This document shows, piece by piece, positions 16,693 to 26,037 of a stretch of DNA of 64,000 bases. Source of the stretch: Anaerolineales bacterium. Lineage in GTDB: Bacteria; Chloroflexota; Anaerolineae; Anaerolineales; Villigracilaceae. The stretch spans positions 1 through 64,000 of the forward strand of contig JAUQXA010000007.1 of assembly GCA_030834895.1 (NCBI GenBank), written 5' to 3'. Position 1 is the first letter of the stretch; each line of letters begins with the position of its first letter. The notes under the pieces are model-generated. The model was not told the DNA's origin. It was given only the letters and a program-made list of their open reading frames with translations, and did no database searches. The position numbers were made by a program, and so were the translations under genes.

Positions 16693-18846
16693 ATGCAACG
16701 ATTGCGAATCGGTTTGATTTCCTTTTTTCTCCCTGTTCTCCTGCTGTGGATGACAGTTTCCACACATGCAGCTCCACTGGCCGCCATTGCAATGCAGGAA
16801 GGCCGCACGTATGACCAGGCACATGATACAGGTTATATCGATTGGAGCGGTTCGGCGCAATATGTGTACATCACCCACCGCGATGGGTCTTATCTGCCAC
16901 CGCAGGAAGGCGGAGCCTATTGCGGTTCCAGTTGCACTGAGTGGGTAACCCGTCTTGGGAGTGGCGGCATAGCGAGTGGATCCTTTGACCGCGATGTCTC
17001 CTATTTTGAAGCGATGGTGGGGTTCAGTCCCAATTCGGGTGTGGGGACGGCCACCCTTCGGGCTTGCTCGGCTGTTGATTCATGGAATCTGAGCAGTGGA
17101 GGCAGTTTGCCCGGTTTTGTGAGTATGACCTTGACGGTGCCGGCGGGCTGTCGCACCTGGTCCCTGTCCGCTTCGGGCGGTTATGTGGATTTTCGGTCCA
17201 TCGATGTCAATTACATCGGACCGCCCTCCACTCCCACCCCTACGCCAACACGGACTCCAACCTTTACTCCTTCGGCGACATTTACGGCAACTTCGACTCC
17301 TACGAACACCCATACGCCGACCGCCACCTTTACTCCTACCTACACACCAACCAACACGGCGACGTTTACCCCTACCTTTACGCCCACCTTCACGCCAACC
17401 AATACCCCTACATCCACTCCCACCCCTCTTCCTCCGGTAGTCATCGGTGTGGTGGTGTGTGATCGCTGGGGCGATGCCGGCTGGTGCAGAGGAAATGAGA
17501 CTTTGGAATTAATTGCCAGTGACCCGCAGGGTTTTGATGTGACGATCAACGGAGACCTGGACGGGGATCCATTTACATGTGGAAGTTCATGCAGCCTGCC
17601 CTTGTCGGAGGGTATGGGTACTGCAAATTACACGGGAACCTCGACAAGCGGACGGACAGCAAATGGGTCGTCCACATGGCAAAGGGATAGTACCCCGCCG
17701 CTGTTGAATTGGGTTCTGCCTCCCGTGGATGGCAGAAATGGCTGGTATGTCTCGCAGGTGGAGGTATCTGCAACCGCTTCGGATGCGGTATCCGGGCTTT
17801 ATTCCCTGAATGGGAGTCTGGATGGCGGCACGACCTGGAGAGCATTCCCCATCCAACTCTCCGATGGCGTTCATCCGATCCAGGCTCATGCCCGTGATGT
17901 GGCAGGAAATGAGGTGCTGCAATCCAGAAGTGTGCGGATTGATACAGTCCCGCCCGTTTCGCAATTCACTTCGCATTCGAATGGAGACATTGTTCAAGGG
18001 AATGTCTTGTTGACTGGAAGAATGGAGGATGCAACATCAGGTGCCGCAGGCGGCGAACTATCCATAAATGGATCGACCTGGCAGGCTGTCTCAATGGGTA
18101 CAGGTGATACCTGGTCTTTTACCTCGCATACAAACGAAGTACCAAATGGACAATATGTACTGCAAATGCGCGGGATGGATCAGGCTGGGAATGTTGGTGA
18201 TCCAGCTTCACTTACGCTGGTCGTTGATAACGGTCCGCCCAGTGTTTCCATCACAGAGCGCTGGTGGGTCTGGGAAGTTGGCGAACTTGAGGTTTCTCCA
18301 AACTACTTCCCGATTGCCAGTGTGCAGGTGACGATCCGTGATCCGCAAAATCGCTGGCCGGTAGTGGTGATGGACCTGAATCCTAACAAGGTGTCATTTC
18401 CTATTTCCTGGGATCGACACTTTGCGGACGGAACCTTAGCTCCCTCTGGGGAATATCCTGTTCTGGCAGTGGCTTGTGATGTGAATAGGTTGTGCGGACG
18501 GGATACTGGCAGGATCATAATCCCGGTGGTGGCGACCTCGACCGCTACACTGACTCCATCCCCAACCGCAACACCCCCCCAGACAGCTTCGGCAACGCTT
18601 ATCCCCACACAAATACTGCCGTCAGCAACACCGGTTTTGGTAACGCCTATTCCTGAAAAAGCACTAGAGCCTTCTCGTTCCTCTTTTCCACTCTGGCAGG
18701 TCCTTGGATTGCTGGGCTTGTTCCTGGTGGTTGCATCCGCCAGTGTGGTCGATCCCCGTCCCAAGGCATTGGATCGTTTAGGTGAGACGTTTAGGGTAAT
18801 GTCTGCTCAGGCAAAAGATGATTCGTTCGATAACAAACAAATTTAG
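16693..18846 (+). CDS. Secreted surface protein with Thr-Pro stalk, Ig-like domains and C-terminal anchor
   Basis: A 717-residue exported protein. The start at 16693 is chosen because AGGAG ends six bases upstream. A signal peptide runs to about residue 28. A beta-rich domain spans 30-175, and a Thr/Pro-rich stalk spans about 178-250 (repeats such as [16 protein letters not shown]). Several Ig/big-like beta domains follow (about 250-610), then a second Thr/Pro-rich linker, and a transmembrane helix near 670-690 with a cytoplasmic tail. Such stalks are common in Chloroflexota surface proteins. As the large exported protein of the VirB4/VirD4-like operon it may be an adhesin or cell-contact factor. 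Confidence 0.75.
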   Translation: MQRLRIGLISFFLPVLLLWMTVSTHAAPLAAIAMQEGRTYDQAHDTGYIDWSGSAQYVYITHRDGSYLPPQEGGAYCGSSCTEWVTRLGSGGIASGSFDRDVSYFEAMVGFSPNSGVGTATLRACSAVDSWNLSSGGSLPGFVSMTLTVPAGCRTWSLSASGGYVDFRSIDVNYIGPPSTPTPTPTRTPTFTPSATFTATSTPTNTHTPTATFTPTYTPTNTATFTPTFTPTFTPTNTPTSTPTPLPPVVIGVVVCDRWGDAGWCRGNETLELIASDPQGFDVTINGDLDGDPFTCGSSCSLPLSEGMGTANYTGTSTSGRTANGSSTWQRDSTPPLLNWVLPPVDGRNGWYVSQVEVSATASDAVSGLYSLNGSLDGGTTWRAFPIQLSDGVHPIQAHARDVAGNEVLQSRSVRIDTVPPVSQFTSHSNGDIVQGNVLLTGRMEDATSGAAGGELSINGSTWQAVSMGTGDTWSFTSHTNEVPNGQYVLQMRGMDQAGNVGDPASLTLVVDNGPPSVSITERWWVWEVGELEVSPNYFPIASVQVTIRDPQNRWPVVVMDLNPNKVSFPISWDRHFADGTLAPSGEYPVLAVACDVNRLCGRDTGRIIIPVVATSTATLTPSPTATPPQTASATLIPTQILPSATPVLVTPIPEKALEPSRSSFPLWQVLGLLGLFLVVASASVVDPRPKALDRLGETFRVMSAQAKDDSFDNKQI

Positions 18847-18871
18847 GAAGACAGAAAAGGATATATAAAAA

Positions 18872-19420
18872 ATGGAAATAATTCTTGCCATTGTAGTGGC
18901 ATCCGCCGTGATCTTCTTTGGGGCGTTGATCAGCATGGGGAATGAAAGACAAAGAAGGGCAATTGATAATCTGCGTGAACAAACTGTGTTATGGGCAATG
19001 CAAGACTTACGCATCAAACGCGAAAGACTGGCACGTGATGTGAGAGTTGATGATCCGCTTAGCTGGCTCAATAGTCTTGTTACCAAATTGTGTGGGTACG
19101 ATCTTAACCTGCAAGTGAAAGAGGCTTTTGATGAGCCGCGAGCCCTGGTTTGTGTAACAAGGGATGGTACTGGCAAATTTGTGTTCAGCCCGCTATCCCC
19201 AACAGAAATCCGTCAAATGAATCGTAACAGGCACAGCCGTCTTTCCCAGTATGGAGACCGACATCCATTGCTATCACTGCCACGACAATTTACTGCACAT
19301 GAATTTTCTGTACTAAACAGTAATATCGTATTTGATCTCGAATTACCCCTCGCCTGGCAGGGCTTAACCCATCAAGAAACTCTGCAGATGGAGCAACTAT
19401 GGATGTATAACCTGACCTAG
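18872..19420 (+). CDS. Hypothetical protein with N-terminal membrane anchor
   Basis: A 182-residue protein whose first 20 residues form a membrane helix (EIILAIVVASAVIFFGALIS), followed by a charged helical region and a mixed C-terminal domain. No family is recognised. AAAGGATATATAAAAA precedes the ATG, an A/T-rich leader with a usable ribosome-binding site. It is the last gene of the plus-strand locus and is followed at once by a strong terminator, so the operon probably ends here. Confidence 0.65.
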   Translation: MEIILAIVVASAVIFFGALISMGNERQRRAIDNLREQTVLWAMQDLRIKRERLARDVRVDDPLSWLNSLVTKLCGYDLNLQVKEAFDEPRALVCVTRDGTGKFVFSPLSPTEIRQMNRNRHSRLSQYGDRHPLLSLPRQFTAHEFSVLNSNIVFDLELPLAWQGLTHQETLQMEQLWMYNLT

Positions 19421-19426
19421 GTTCAC

Positions 19427-19464
19427 AACAGTGACCCCGGCAATCGTTATCCGGGGTCACTGTT
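19427..19464 (+). terminator. Strong intrinsic terminator
   Basis: A perfect 14-base stem (AACAGTGACCCCGG at 19427-19440, its complement at 19451-19464) with a 10-base loop, followed by GTTTTC. It closes the plus-strand secretion-like locus and also separates it from the converging gene at 19575. Confidence 0.85.
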
Positions 19465-19574
19465 GTTTTCCATACGTGGTGGATTATGATAGTCTACCAG
19501 GAAATTTCAACTTTACATTACGGCTCAATCAACACGATAACGGATTTTAGGTTGGAGAGTCGCTGCAGACTGAT

Positions 19575-20018
19575 TCAATGATCGCCGTCATGCCCATGAT
19601 CGCTTTCATGGCTATCGTGGTCGGTTCTATCATTCGCGTGATGCGTTCCATCGTTCAGATGTTCGGTTTCATTGTATTCCCGATTTGGATGGTCATTTTG
19701 GTAATCCACATCCGTCTCATGATCAGACCCACATAGCGCAGTTGTCCCAAGCTGGTTGCAGGGCTCAAGCGTCGAAGTGCTTTGCGGCGTTGGGAAAGCT
19801 TCCTGCTCATGGATGTTCGATCGGGTCTGTATCATCTTCCCCGTATGTCCAAACTGAATTTTCGTTTCTTCCTGTTGCCGAAGGATTTGTGTGCTCCAGG
19901 TCCGCAATGAATATAGCGCCTCGCCTGGCTGGCTCTGTTGGGCGGCAGCCATAGTGACGCCTGCCGCGCCAAATACGAACACAAGCGCTATCAAAATAGA
20001 GAGAAGGGTCTTGGTCAT
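19575..20018 (-). CDS. Small secreted His/Asp-rich protein, DUF5667-like start
   Basis: A 147-residue exported protein. The start at 20018 is chosen because AGAAAGGA lies upstream; the frame is open to 20042. A signal peptide covers about 1-26. The next segment (QPGEALYSLRTWSTQIL) resembles the first conserved helix of DUF5667 proteins, but the helical core is much shorter than in the protein at 54969-55934. The last 60 residues are rich in His and Asp (HDSHESDHGHDGDH), a likely metal-binding tail. It is divergent from the multicopper oxidase operon. A shortened relative of the DUF5667 family is the best guess. Confidence 0.55.
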   Translation of the reverse strand: MTKTLLSILIALVFVFGAAGVTMAAAQQSQPGEALYSLRTWSTQILRQQEETKIQFGHTGKMIQTRSNIHEQEAFPTPQSTSTLEPCNQLGTTALCGSDHETDVDYQNDHPNREYNETEHLNDGTHHANDRTDHDSHESDHGHDGDH

Positions 20019-20119
20019 TTTTTTTCCTTTCTGGGGTGACATCTTTACAATTAAATAGTCGCTGGAGACAAGTAAAAGTTACGTTCTTCACAAACTCTTG
20101 GCAGGTGAGTTGTCTTGTC

Positions 20120-20169
20120 TTGGCATTAAATTGATGCTGGTCTAAAATCATATTTAGATATAACTAAAT
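20120..20169 (+). promoter_or_regulatory. Promoter and dyad operator of the multicopper oxidase operon
   Basis: TTGGCA (20120-20125), 17 bases, TAAAAT (20143-20148) form a good sigma-70 type promoter. Immediately downstream, over the expected start of transcription, lies the dyad ATTTAG-ATATAA-CTAAAT (20152-20169). A DtxR/MntR-type site is plausible because the operon encodes a DtxR protein. Operator identity is inferred. Confidence 0.6.
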
Positions 20170-20199
20170 CTATCCGATTTGTCTACTTCATGAGGTGCT

Positions 20200-21234
20200 A
20201 TGAAAAATCCACTTAGCAGGCGAGATTTCCTGAAACTAGGGGCGTTGGGGGTAATCGGTGCCGGCGGCTCAACAGCCATAATACAAACCGCTAATAAAGA
20301 CCGCATCCGTCTCATTGTGCCAGCCATGCAGGGAATGGACCACGGAAACGGCTTCATTCCGGGTACAGGCGATGTAGACCACGAGAAAAATGGCTTTAAC
20401 CCCGGAGACATCTTAACTGATTTCGATTATGGGAACGTATCCACCCTCCCGGATGGTCGAACATTGCGTGAGTATGAGGTCACGGTCATCAACAAGAACA
20501 TTGAGGTCGTGCCAGGCATCGAATATCCCGCCTGGACCTATAACGGACGCATCCCGGGACCCACCATTCGTTGTACCGAGGGCGATCTGATTCGCATCAA
20601 ACTTATCAACGGCAGCAATCACCCACACAGCATGCACTTTCATGGCTTTCATCCAGGTGTAATGGATGGTGTACCCGGATCGGGTCCAGGCGGGTATGTC
20701 GAGCCAGGCGACAGTTTCACCTACGAATTCGATGCGGAGCCGTTTGGTCTTCATCTTTATCATTGCCATGTCTTTCCACTCGCCAGACATATTGCCAAGG
20801 GATTGTATGGCACGTTCATTGTCGATCCCAAGGATGGTCGCCCGCCGGTGGATCGTGAAATGGTCATGGTCATGAGCGGCTTCGATGTGGACTTCGATGA
20901 TGTCAACGATTTTTATGCTGTCAACGCCATTCCTTTCTACTATCAAAACCATCCCATTCAGATCAAGGTCGGTGAGAAGATCCGCATCTATCTTGTGAAC
21001 ATCCTGGAATTCGATCTGCTCAATTCCTTCCACCTGCACGCCAGTTTTTTTCATTACTATCCAACTGGTACAAGCCTGACCCTTTCCGAGTTCACTGACA
21101 CGATCATTCAAGGTCAAGCCCAGCGTGGCATCTTGGAGTTCTCATACAAATATCCGGGCATGTACATGTTTCACGCCCACGTGACGGAATTTGCAGAACT
21201 CGGCTGGAACGGCATGTTTGAAGTGACAGAATAA
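20200..21234 (+). CDS. Two-domain multicopper oxidase, Tat-exported
   Basis: A 344-residue periplasm-side enzyme with a Tat signal (SRRDFLKLGALGV). Domain 1 has HSMHFHG (143-149) and HLYHCH (185-190) with HIAKGLYG after it, which supplies type 1 and type 2/3 copper ligands. Domain 2 has FHLHASFFH (about 277) and FHAHVTEF (about 323), with Ala where a Cys would bind type 1 copper. This pattern, type 1 copper in domain 1 only, resembles two-domain laccases and copper nitrite reductases. The substrate is not evident. It is first in an operon with a ZIP transporter, a DtxR regulator and a cupredoxin, which suggests metal oxidation or copper handling. Confidence 0.85.
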   Translation: MKNPLSRRDFLKLGALGVIGAGGSTAIIQTANKDRIRLIVPAMQGMDHGNGFIPGTGDVDHEKNGFNPGDILTDFDYGNVSTLPDGRTLREYEVTVINKNIEVVPGIEYPAWTYNGRIPGPTIRCTEGDLIRIKLINGSNHPHSMHFHGFHPGVMDGVPGSGPGGYVEPGDSFTYEFDAEPFGLHLYHCHVFPLARHIAKGLYGTFIVDPKDGRPPVDREMVMVMSGFDVDFDDVNDFYAVNAIPFYYQNHPIQIKVGEKIRIYLVNILEFDLLNSFHLHASFFHYYPTGTSLTLSEFTDTIIQGQAQRGILEFSYKYPGMYMFHAHVTEFAELGWNGMFEVTE

Positions 21235-21249
21235 TTTTAGAGGTATGCC

Positions 21250-22431
21250 ATGACTCAAACCCCATCTACCCGCTTCACCCTCCGGACCTTCGCCCTTTTG
21301 CTCGTCCCGATCATTCTGCTTGCCGGAGTGATCGTCCTCTTTCTTTCCACAGGCGGAGGCTTGAATCTCGACTCTGCCGCACCGGTCGAAGGTCTCGATA
21401 TCGAGCGTTATATTCTGCAGCGCGGCGGAATCGAACTCCAGGTTCGCAACACGGGACCCGAAGAAATTACCATCGCCCAGATCATTATCAATGAAGCAGT
21501 TGCGCCTTTTGAGATTCAACCGGGGAAAAATATTCCTCGCCTGGGACGCGCTTGGATGACTATAGACTATCCCTGGTCTTACGGCGAAGCATACGGAATT
21601 ACAATTTTCACCAGCAATTCAATTGCATTCAATGTGGATATTCCCGTGGCGTTCGAGACGCCTCAACCGGACAACGCCACATTCTGGGGCTTCACACTGA
21701 TCGGGCTATATGTCGGCGTGATCCCGGTCTTTCTGGGAATCTTCTGGTTTCCAGCCCTGCGCCAGATGGGACGCCGCACCATGACCTTCCTGATGGCGGC
21801 GACGGCGGGACTGTTGGTTTTTCTTGGTCTGGACACGGTTGCGGAAGCGCTGGAGTTTGCCGGGAGGATCCCTTCTGCCTTCCAGGGGATCGGCTTGATC
21901 GGTATCGGCGGAGTGGCAACCTTTCTGCTATTGGAAGCAATCTCGAAACGACAGACCGAAATCACCGGCAATGAAGCGGATAAACGGCTGGCTATCGCCT
22001 TTGTGATCGCGGTTGGCATCGGCATTCACAACCTTGGAGAAGGACTGGCAATAGGCGCTGCTTATAATGTCGGAGAAATTGCACTTGGCACCTTCCTGGT
22101 GGTGGGTTTCATCATCCAGAATATTACCGAAGGACTGGGCATCATTGCACCGGTCCTGCGTGATAAACCCGGGATTGGCAGACTGGCGATCATGGGATTG
22201 GTCGGCGGCGCGCCTGCCATCCTGGGAGCTTGGATCGGAGGATACACTCCTTCACCCTTCCTAACGGTCCTGTTCCTTGCCATCGGCGCAGGCGCGATCT
22301 TCCAGGTGATCTACGAGATTGCCAAACTGATTCAAAAGGACACTCAACGCGAAGCCATGCCAATGGTGGTCTTTAGTGGCGTGCTGACGGGCATGATGAT
22401 GTTGTGGGTCACCGGGTTGTTGATCAAATAG
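21250..22431 (+). CDS. ZIP-family metal transporter with extracytoplasmic N-terminal domain
   Basis: The 393-residue protein has an N-terminal membrane anchor (about 12-33), then about 110 residues outside in a beta-rich domain. Seven or eight membrane spans of the ZIP family follow. The diagnostic metal site HNLGEGLAIG is at about 259-268, and QNITEG at about 290-295 replaces the second usual H-x-x-x-E motif. ZIP proteins bring zinc, iron or manganese into the cytoplasm. The extra outer domain is not part of ordinary ZIP proteins and may receive metal from the neighbouring oxidase or cupredoxin. It lies 15 bases after the oxidase and 10 before the DtxR gene. Confidence 0.85.
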   Translation: MTQTPSTRFTLRTFALLLVPIILLAGVIVLFLSTGGGLNLDSAAPVEGLDIERYILQRGGIELQVRNTGPEEITIAQIIINEAVAPFEIQPGKNIPRLGRAWMTIDYPWSYGEAYGITIFTSNSIAFNVDIPVAFETPQPDNATFWGFTLIGLYVGVIPVFLGIFWFPALRQMGRRTMTFLMAATAGLLVFLGLDTVAEALEFAGRIPSAFQGIGLIGIGGVATFLLLEAISKRQTEITGNEADKRLAIAFVIAVGIGIHNLGEGLAIGAAYNVGEIALGTFLVVGFIIQNITEGLGIIAPVLRDKPGIGRLAIMGLVGGAPAILGAWIGGYTPSPFLTVLFLAIGAGAIFQVIYEIAKLIQKDTQREAMPMVVFSGVLTGMMMLWVTGLLIK

Positions 22432-22441
22432 GAGCATTCCG

Positions 22442-23113
22442 ATGGAATCGTCCCTGACAATATCCATTCAGAATTATCTGAAACATATTTACGAGTTGAC
22501 TGAAGGCGGTGAGAACGCCGGCACGAATGCCCTTTCCGAACGGCTCAATGTCAAACCGGCGTCCGTGACGAATATGGTGCAAAAGCTTGCCTCCACACAG
22601 CCTGCCCTGGTGGCATACCAGAAACATCAGGGTGTCACGCTGACCAAAGAAGGCAGGAAAGCCGCTCTGGAGGTCATTCGGCATCATCGACTGCTGGAAG
22701 CCTGGCTGGTGCAGACGCTTGGCTATTCCTGGGATGAAGTGCATGAGGAGGCGGAGCGCCTTGAACATGTCATCTCGGAGGATTTCGAACGGAGGATCGC
22801 TGCAGCGATGGGTCATCCTTTGCGCGACCCGCATGGTGAGTTGATCCCCACTGCCGATCTGGTCATGCCGCTGGAGGACTCGACACCTCTCTCCGCCCTG
22901 CGCCCGAAACAAAAAGCCAGGATTCAACGTGTAAAGAATGCAGACGCGGAATTGCTCCGCCATCTTGACAGTCTTGGACTTCTCCCCGGTGAACAGATCG
23001 TGATTATTGATTATTCATCGTTCGATCACAATCTGACTGTCAAGGCTGGTGCGAATGTAAGCGTTCTTGGTTTAAATATTACCAGCAAGATATTTGTTGA
23101 ATATCCAGAATAA
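22442..23113 (+). CDS. DtxR/MntR-family metal-dependent regulator
   Basis: A 223-residue regulator with an N-terminal winged helix-turn-helix (about 5-75; LSERLNVKPASVTNMVQKL), a dimerisation and metal-binding domain (about 76-145, including ERLEHVISEDFERRI and MGHPLRDPHG), and a C-terminal FeoA/SH3-like domain (about 150-223). Members repress metal uptake genes when Fe(II) or Mn(II) is bound. Ten bases separate it from the ZIP gene. The dyad at 20152-20169 upstream of the operon is a candidate site, so autoregulation is likely. Confidence 0.88.
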   Translation: MESSLTISIQNYLKHIYELTEGGENAGTNALSERLNVKPASVTNMVQKLASTQPALVAYQKHQGVTLTKEGRKAALEVIRHHRLLEAWLVQTLGYSWDEVHEEAERLEHVISEDFERRIAAAMGHPLRDPHGELIPTADLVMPLEDSTPLSALRPKQKARIQRVKNADAELLRHLDSLGLLPGEQIVIIDYSSFDHNLTVKAGANVSVLGLNITSKIFVEYPE

Positions 23114-23122
23114 GAGAGTAGC

Positions 23123-23521
23123 ATGTTGAAGAAAAGAATTTATCAGTTTATTTGGGTGTTGGTTTTCCTGTCTGCCTGTCAATCTGGTGGACCCTCCACC
23201 AGGCTTAGCGTGGAGTTGAGCGATTTTTCGATCACCCCCACTCAATTGTCCGTACCAGCCGGTTTGGAAATTCAGATCAGAGTTGCCAATAAAGGCACAG
23301 TGGAGCACAACTTCTACATCATGCAATATGGCGTGGACGTCGGCGACATGTTTGATGAAGAGGATATTGCCAACGCTTACTGGGATGTGGATGTCCAGCC
23401 AGATGATATTGAGGACTTAACTTTCACTGCGCCCGACCAGCCAGGTCCCTACCAGATCGTCTGCGGCATGCCAGGGCATTTGCAGGCAGGCATGGTCGGA
23501 ACCCTGGAAGTGGTCAAGTAG
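23123..23521 (+). CDS. Cupredoxin (plastocyanin-like) lipoprotein
   Basis: A 132-residue lipoprotein with a signal peptide and lipobox LSAC (Cys19). The mature part is a small blue-copper domain with the ligand set His62 (VEHNF), Cys114, His119 and Met124 (CGMPGHLQAGM), spaced as in plastocyanins. It should carry one electron outside the cell membrane. As the last gene of the oxidase-ZIP-DtxR operon it is the natural electron partner of the multicopper oxidase. Nine bases separate it from the DtxR gene. Confidence 0.87.
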   Translation: MLKKRIYQFIWVLVFLSACQSGGPSTRLSVELSDFSITPTQLSVPAGLEIQIRVANKGTVEHNFYIMQYGVDVGDMFDEEDIANAYWDVDVQPDDIEDLTFTAPDQPGPYQIVCGMPGHLQAGMVGTLEVVK

Positions 23522-23541
23522 TTTGAACTACGGAGTGATTA

Positions 23542-23793
23542 TCACCAGCGTTCCATATCCGGTATTGGAATGGCATATTCCAATGGATTCAAGACGAATT
23601 GCTTGCTCAGATTTAATGTAGTGACACGAATCAGGCAGGCGGGACCCACCGACATGTGTGTTTCTTTTATATAGGAGACCAGGCAGGTATCCAGTTCTGA
23701 AACACTGCCTATATTCTCTGTAGGGTTATAACACCCACACAAGGAAGCGCTTGGGATGGAATGCGCTGCCAGTCCAGTCAGCACAAAACTCAA
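23542..23793 (-). pseudogene. Small Cys-rich secreted protein, probably decayed paralogue
   Basis: The frame reads LTGLAAHSIPSASLCGCYNP and is clearly similar to the start of the intact gene at 32275-32568 (LTAHSIPASSLCVCIEP and LETCLVCQ against LDTCLVSY). The hydrophobic signal-like core continues upstream to about 23829. No ATG or GTG is found there before an in-frame TAA at 23862-23860; TTG at 23793 is the only conventional start. The second half differs from the paralogue. A decayed or TTG-initiated copy fits best. Function is unknown for both. Confidence 0.45.
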
Positions 23794-24047
23794 AATTAAC
23801 GCAAGAAAAATCGTTGTTGTAGTTTCGTCTTCTAAGTTTGCAGGGATACCGTCCAGCGATTATATCCGCAGACTGTTGACCCTGTGAATTAATGAATTTC
23901 CTATGATTCCAGAAAAGTGTGTGGCAGCCGCTTCAGCGGAAATGTTTGCGGCAAAGAGTCATAAAATTGACCTTCATAAAAAGTGACTCACAAAAGGTTG
24001 GTTGATCTGGAACAAGCAGGAAAATTGTTGTGACTCAACGCACGTGC

Positions 24048-24109
24048 TTGACCGACCTTATTCGCCAAAGTAAAATCGATTTCATAAAATCTTTGGATTG
24101 AGCGAATAA
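24048..24109 (+). promoter_or_regulatory. Promoter and inverted repeat before the deacetylase gene
   Basis: TTGACC (24048-24053), 17 bases, TAAAAT (24071-24076) form a sigma-70 type promoter. An interrupted inverted repeat (TTATTCGC at 24058-24065 and GCGAATAA at 24102-24109, with inner arms CAAAG and CTTTG) surrounds it and ends right at the ATG. The rest of 23863-24047 shows nothing recognisable. Confidence 0.5.
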
Positions 24110-24875
24110 ATGAAACATACACTTAAACAACTTGCATTGCTATTAATTGTTTTGGCTGGCTGTAATAGCGCGCCTGCTGTTCCCGCGCCCATAGCCACAA
24201 AGGAAGATATCATATTTAAGAATACTGTGGTGAGCTTGACCTTTGAACGATGGTGATGCGGATAATTATTCTGTGCGTTCCGCCCTTGCAGAAAATAATT
24301 TATATGCTACATTCTATGTCATAAGCGGCTTGACCAATTCAGAGGGTTATATGACCGAAGATCAATTGCGCAATCTGTATAACGATGGCAATGAGATTGG
24401 CGGGCACACACTCAACCATATCAACCTTACAGATGTGCGTGGCGCAGATCTCAGGCATGAGGTTTGTCAGGACCGTTCAAATCTAGTTGGCTATGGCTTC
24501 GAAGTAACTTCCTTGGCCTATCCTTTTGGACATTACGACGATGAAGCAAAACAAGCCGTAATGGATTGTGGGTATGACAATGCGCGCGGCGTATCGGACG
24601 GACCTGAGACAATTCCGCCGTCAGACACATATGGTTTGCGTGCCATGCCATACATAGTGAGGGATACACGCTTTCCGAAAATGGTCCGCTATATTACAGA
24701 GGTGGAAAATAGCGGCGGCGGCTGGGTCATCTTTGTATTCCACCATGTCTGTGATGGCTGTGATCAATACTCAATTAAGCCGGAAGTGTTTTCTAGATTT
24801 GCTCAATGGCTTGGCACGCAACAATCCAATGGGCTTGTCGTAAAGAAGGTGGGGGAAATGGCGAGTGGAAAGTAA
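24110..24875 (+). pseudogene. Polysaccharide deacetylase lipoprotein with frameshift in the catalytic motif
   Basis: From ATG 24110 the frame encodes a signal peptide with lipobox LAGC, then VVSLTFE and a stop at 24254-24256. A second frame continues with NDGDADNYSV to 24875. Removing one A from the GAAC at 24245-24248 restores SLTFDDGDADNYS, the NodB catalytic motif. The rest is typical: GGHTLNHINL (zinc ligands) and SLAYPFGHYDDEAKQAV. Such enzymes remove acetyl groups from cell-wall or capsule sugars. The event is a single-base insertion; either the gene is broken or the base is an assembly error. The product would be about 254 residues. Confidence 0.85.
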
Positions 24876-24954
24876 ATGAGGTTTACGCTGTAAAGACATG
24901 TTTATTTGGATATGATATTACAAATGAAACTTGGCGAATAAAAAAGCTGACCCT

Positions 24955-25992
24955 TTATGTATTAATCAGCACCTGTGTTCCACTTCCGGTAGTATAAATT
25001 CGGTTGGGATCATGCATGGGACGCACCCAGCGGAACAACCATTTGGCCTCCTCGGTACGCATGTTTATGCATCCGTGGCTCATGGGTGTCCCAAAGTTAT
25101 CGTGCCAATAGGTTCCGTGGAACGCATGCCCAACTTCGGTAAAGAAACTCGTCCAGGGAACGCCGGGCAATTCATAATCATCAATACCCGCAAACAACGC
25201 GCCATTGCCCATGTGTTTGGAAGGGTATTTCTCCAAAATACGAAATTCACCACTGGGTGTTTTAGTGGAGATAACATTCGGTTTTGGTCGTCCGGCAGGA
25301 ATCCCTGAGGAAATGTTTGTCTGAAACACAATCTGATCATACTCGTAAGCTGTCAAAATCTGGGTGCCCAGATTAACTTCAATACGCTTGTCTTCAAGCG
25401 GTACATCTGGAGTAATGGGTAACCATTCCTCCGATGAAATCGGGCGCAAATGAATGGCGGTAACGTGATACGGAAAACCGACCAATTCATCGAATATCCG
25501 ATACCAGGGCTGACCATCTGGGCCTTCTTCGACTCGATCAATCCAGTGTACGGATCCATAATAAAGCCGCAGGTTCGGTTGCCAACCGTACGTCTTGGTG
25601 TAACGCATGGCCTGGGTAAAGGGCACGGTCAATTCCGCCAATTGTCGTTTCCCTTCTGAGACGGTTATCAGAGGTTTGTTGAAAAGGACTTTAACCTTTT
25701 GCAGACGACTTCTATGAGCATAACCACCCCAGACCTGATACCAAACCGGATTATAGGCTGGTGTACCCGAGTTGACTTCCTGATAGACGTGAATCAATTC
25801 ATCCCGGAATAATTGTCTGGTGATCACGCTTTGATCATCCGGCATGCTGTAAACGCTGACAGAATTGGTCGTCACCCGCACCAAATTCGAGTCATCAAAG
25901 GAATCTAAGTATGACCCAAATGGTAGAAACATCACTCCACCCAAAGTGGTTGCACTTACTCTTAGAAAATCACGACGGGATAATTTTTTCAT
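24955..25992 (-). CDS. L,D-transpeptidase (YkuD), Tat-exported, copy A
   Basis: A 345-residue exported enzyme with a Tat signal (MKKLSRRDFLRVSATTLGG). The middle part (about 35-210) looks like SH3-like or similar wall-binding domains. The YkuD domain is at about 215-340, with conserved His in HGTYWHDNFG and the catalytic motif SHGCINMRT. L,D-transpeptidases cross-link or modify peptidoglycan through an acyl-enzyme on the Cys. It is last in a minus-strand run with two paralogues and a C39-type peptidase. It faces the deacetylase gene, and the 79 bases between hold nothing clear. Confidence 0.9.
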   Translation of the reverse strand: MKKLSRRDFLRVSATTLGGVMFLPFGSYLDSFDDSNLVRVTTNSVSVYSMPDDQSVITRQLFRDELIHVYQEVNSGTPAYNPVWYQVWGGYAHRSRLQKVKVLFNKPLITVSEGKRQLAELTVPFTQAMRYTKTYGWQPNLRLYYGSVHWIDRVEEGPDGQPWYRIFDELVGFPYHVTAIHLRPISSEEWLPITPDVPLEDKRIEVNLGTQILTAYEYDQIVFQTNISSGIPAGRPKPNVISTKTPSGEFRILEKYPSKHMGNGALFAGIDDYELPGVPWTSFFTEVGHAFHGTYWHDNFGTPMSHGCINMRTEEAKWLFRWVRPMHDPNRIYTTGSGTQVLINT

Positions 25993-26037
25993 GCTTCAAA
26001 CTACTAATCAACGAAACGCTACAAACAACAATTCCAA

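Noticed and set aside
17225..17430. Repetitive DNA resembling a tandem-repeat or CRISPR-like array
   Set aside because: It encodes a Thr-Pro linker in frame; the units are codon-level and irregular, with no spacers.
2319..19420. Integrative conjugative element
   Set aside because: VirB4/VirD4-like ATPases are present, but no relaxase, integrase, attachment site or flanking direct repeat is visible in the window.
20413..21117. 234-codon open frame antisense to the multicopper oxidase
   Set aside because: The plus strand carries all copper motifs; the antisense frame has no domain and no ribosome-binding site.
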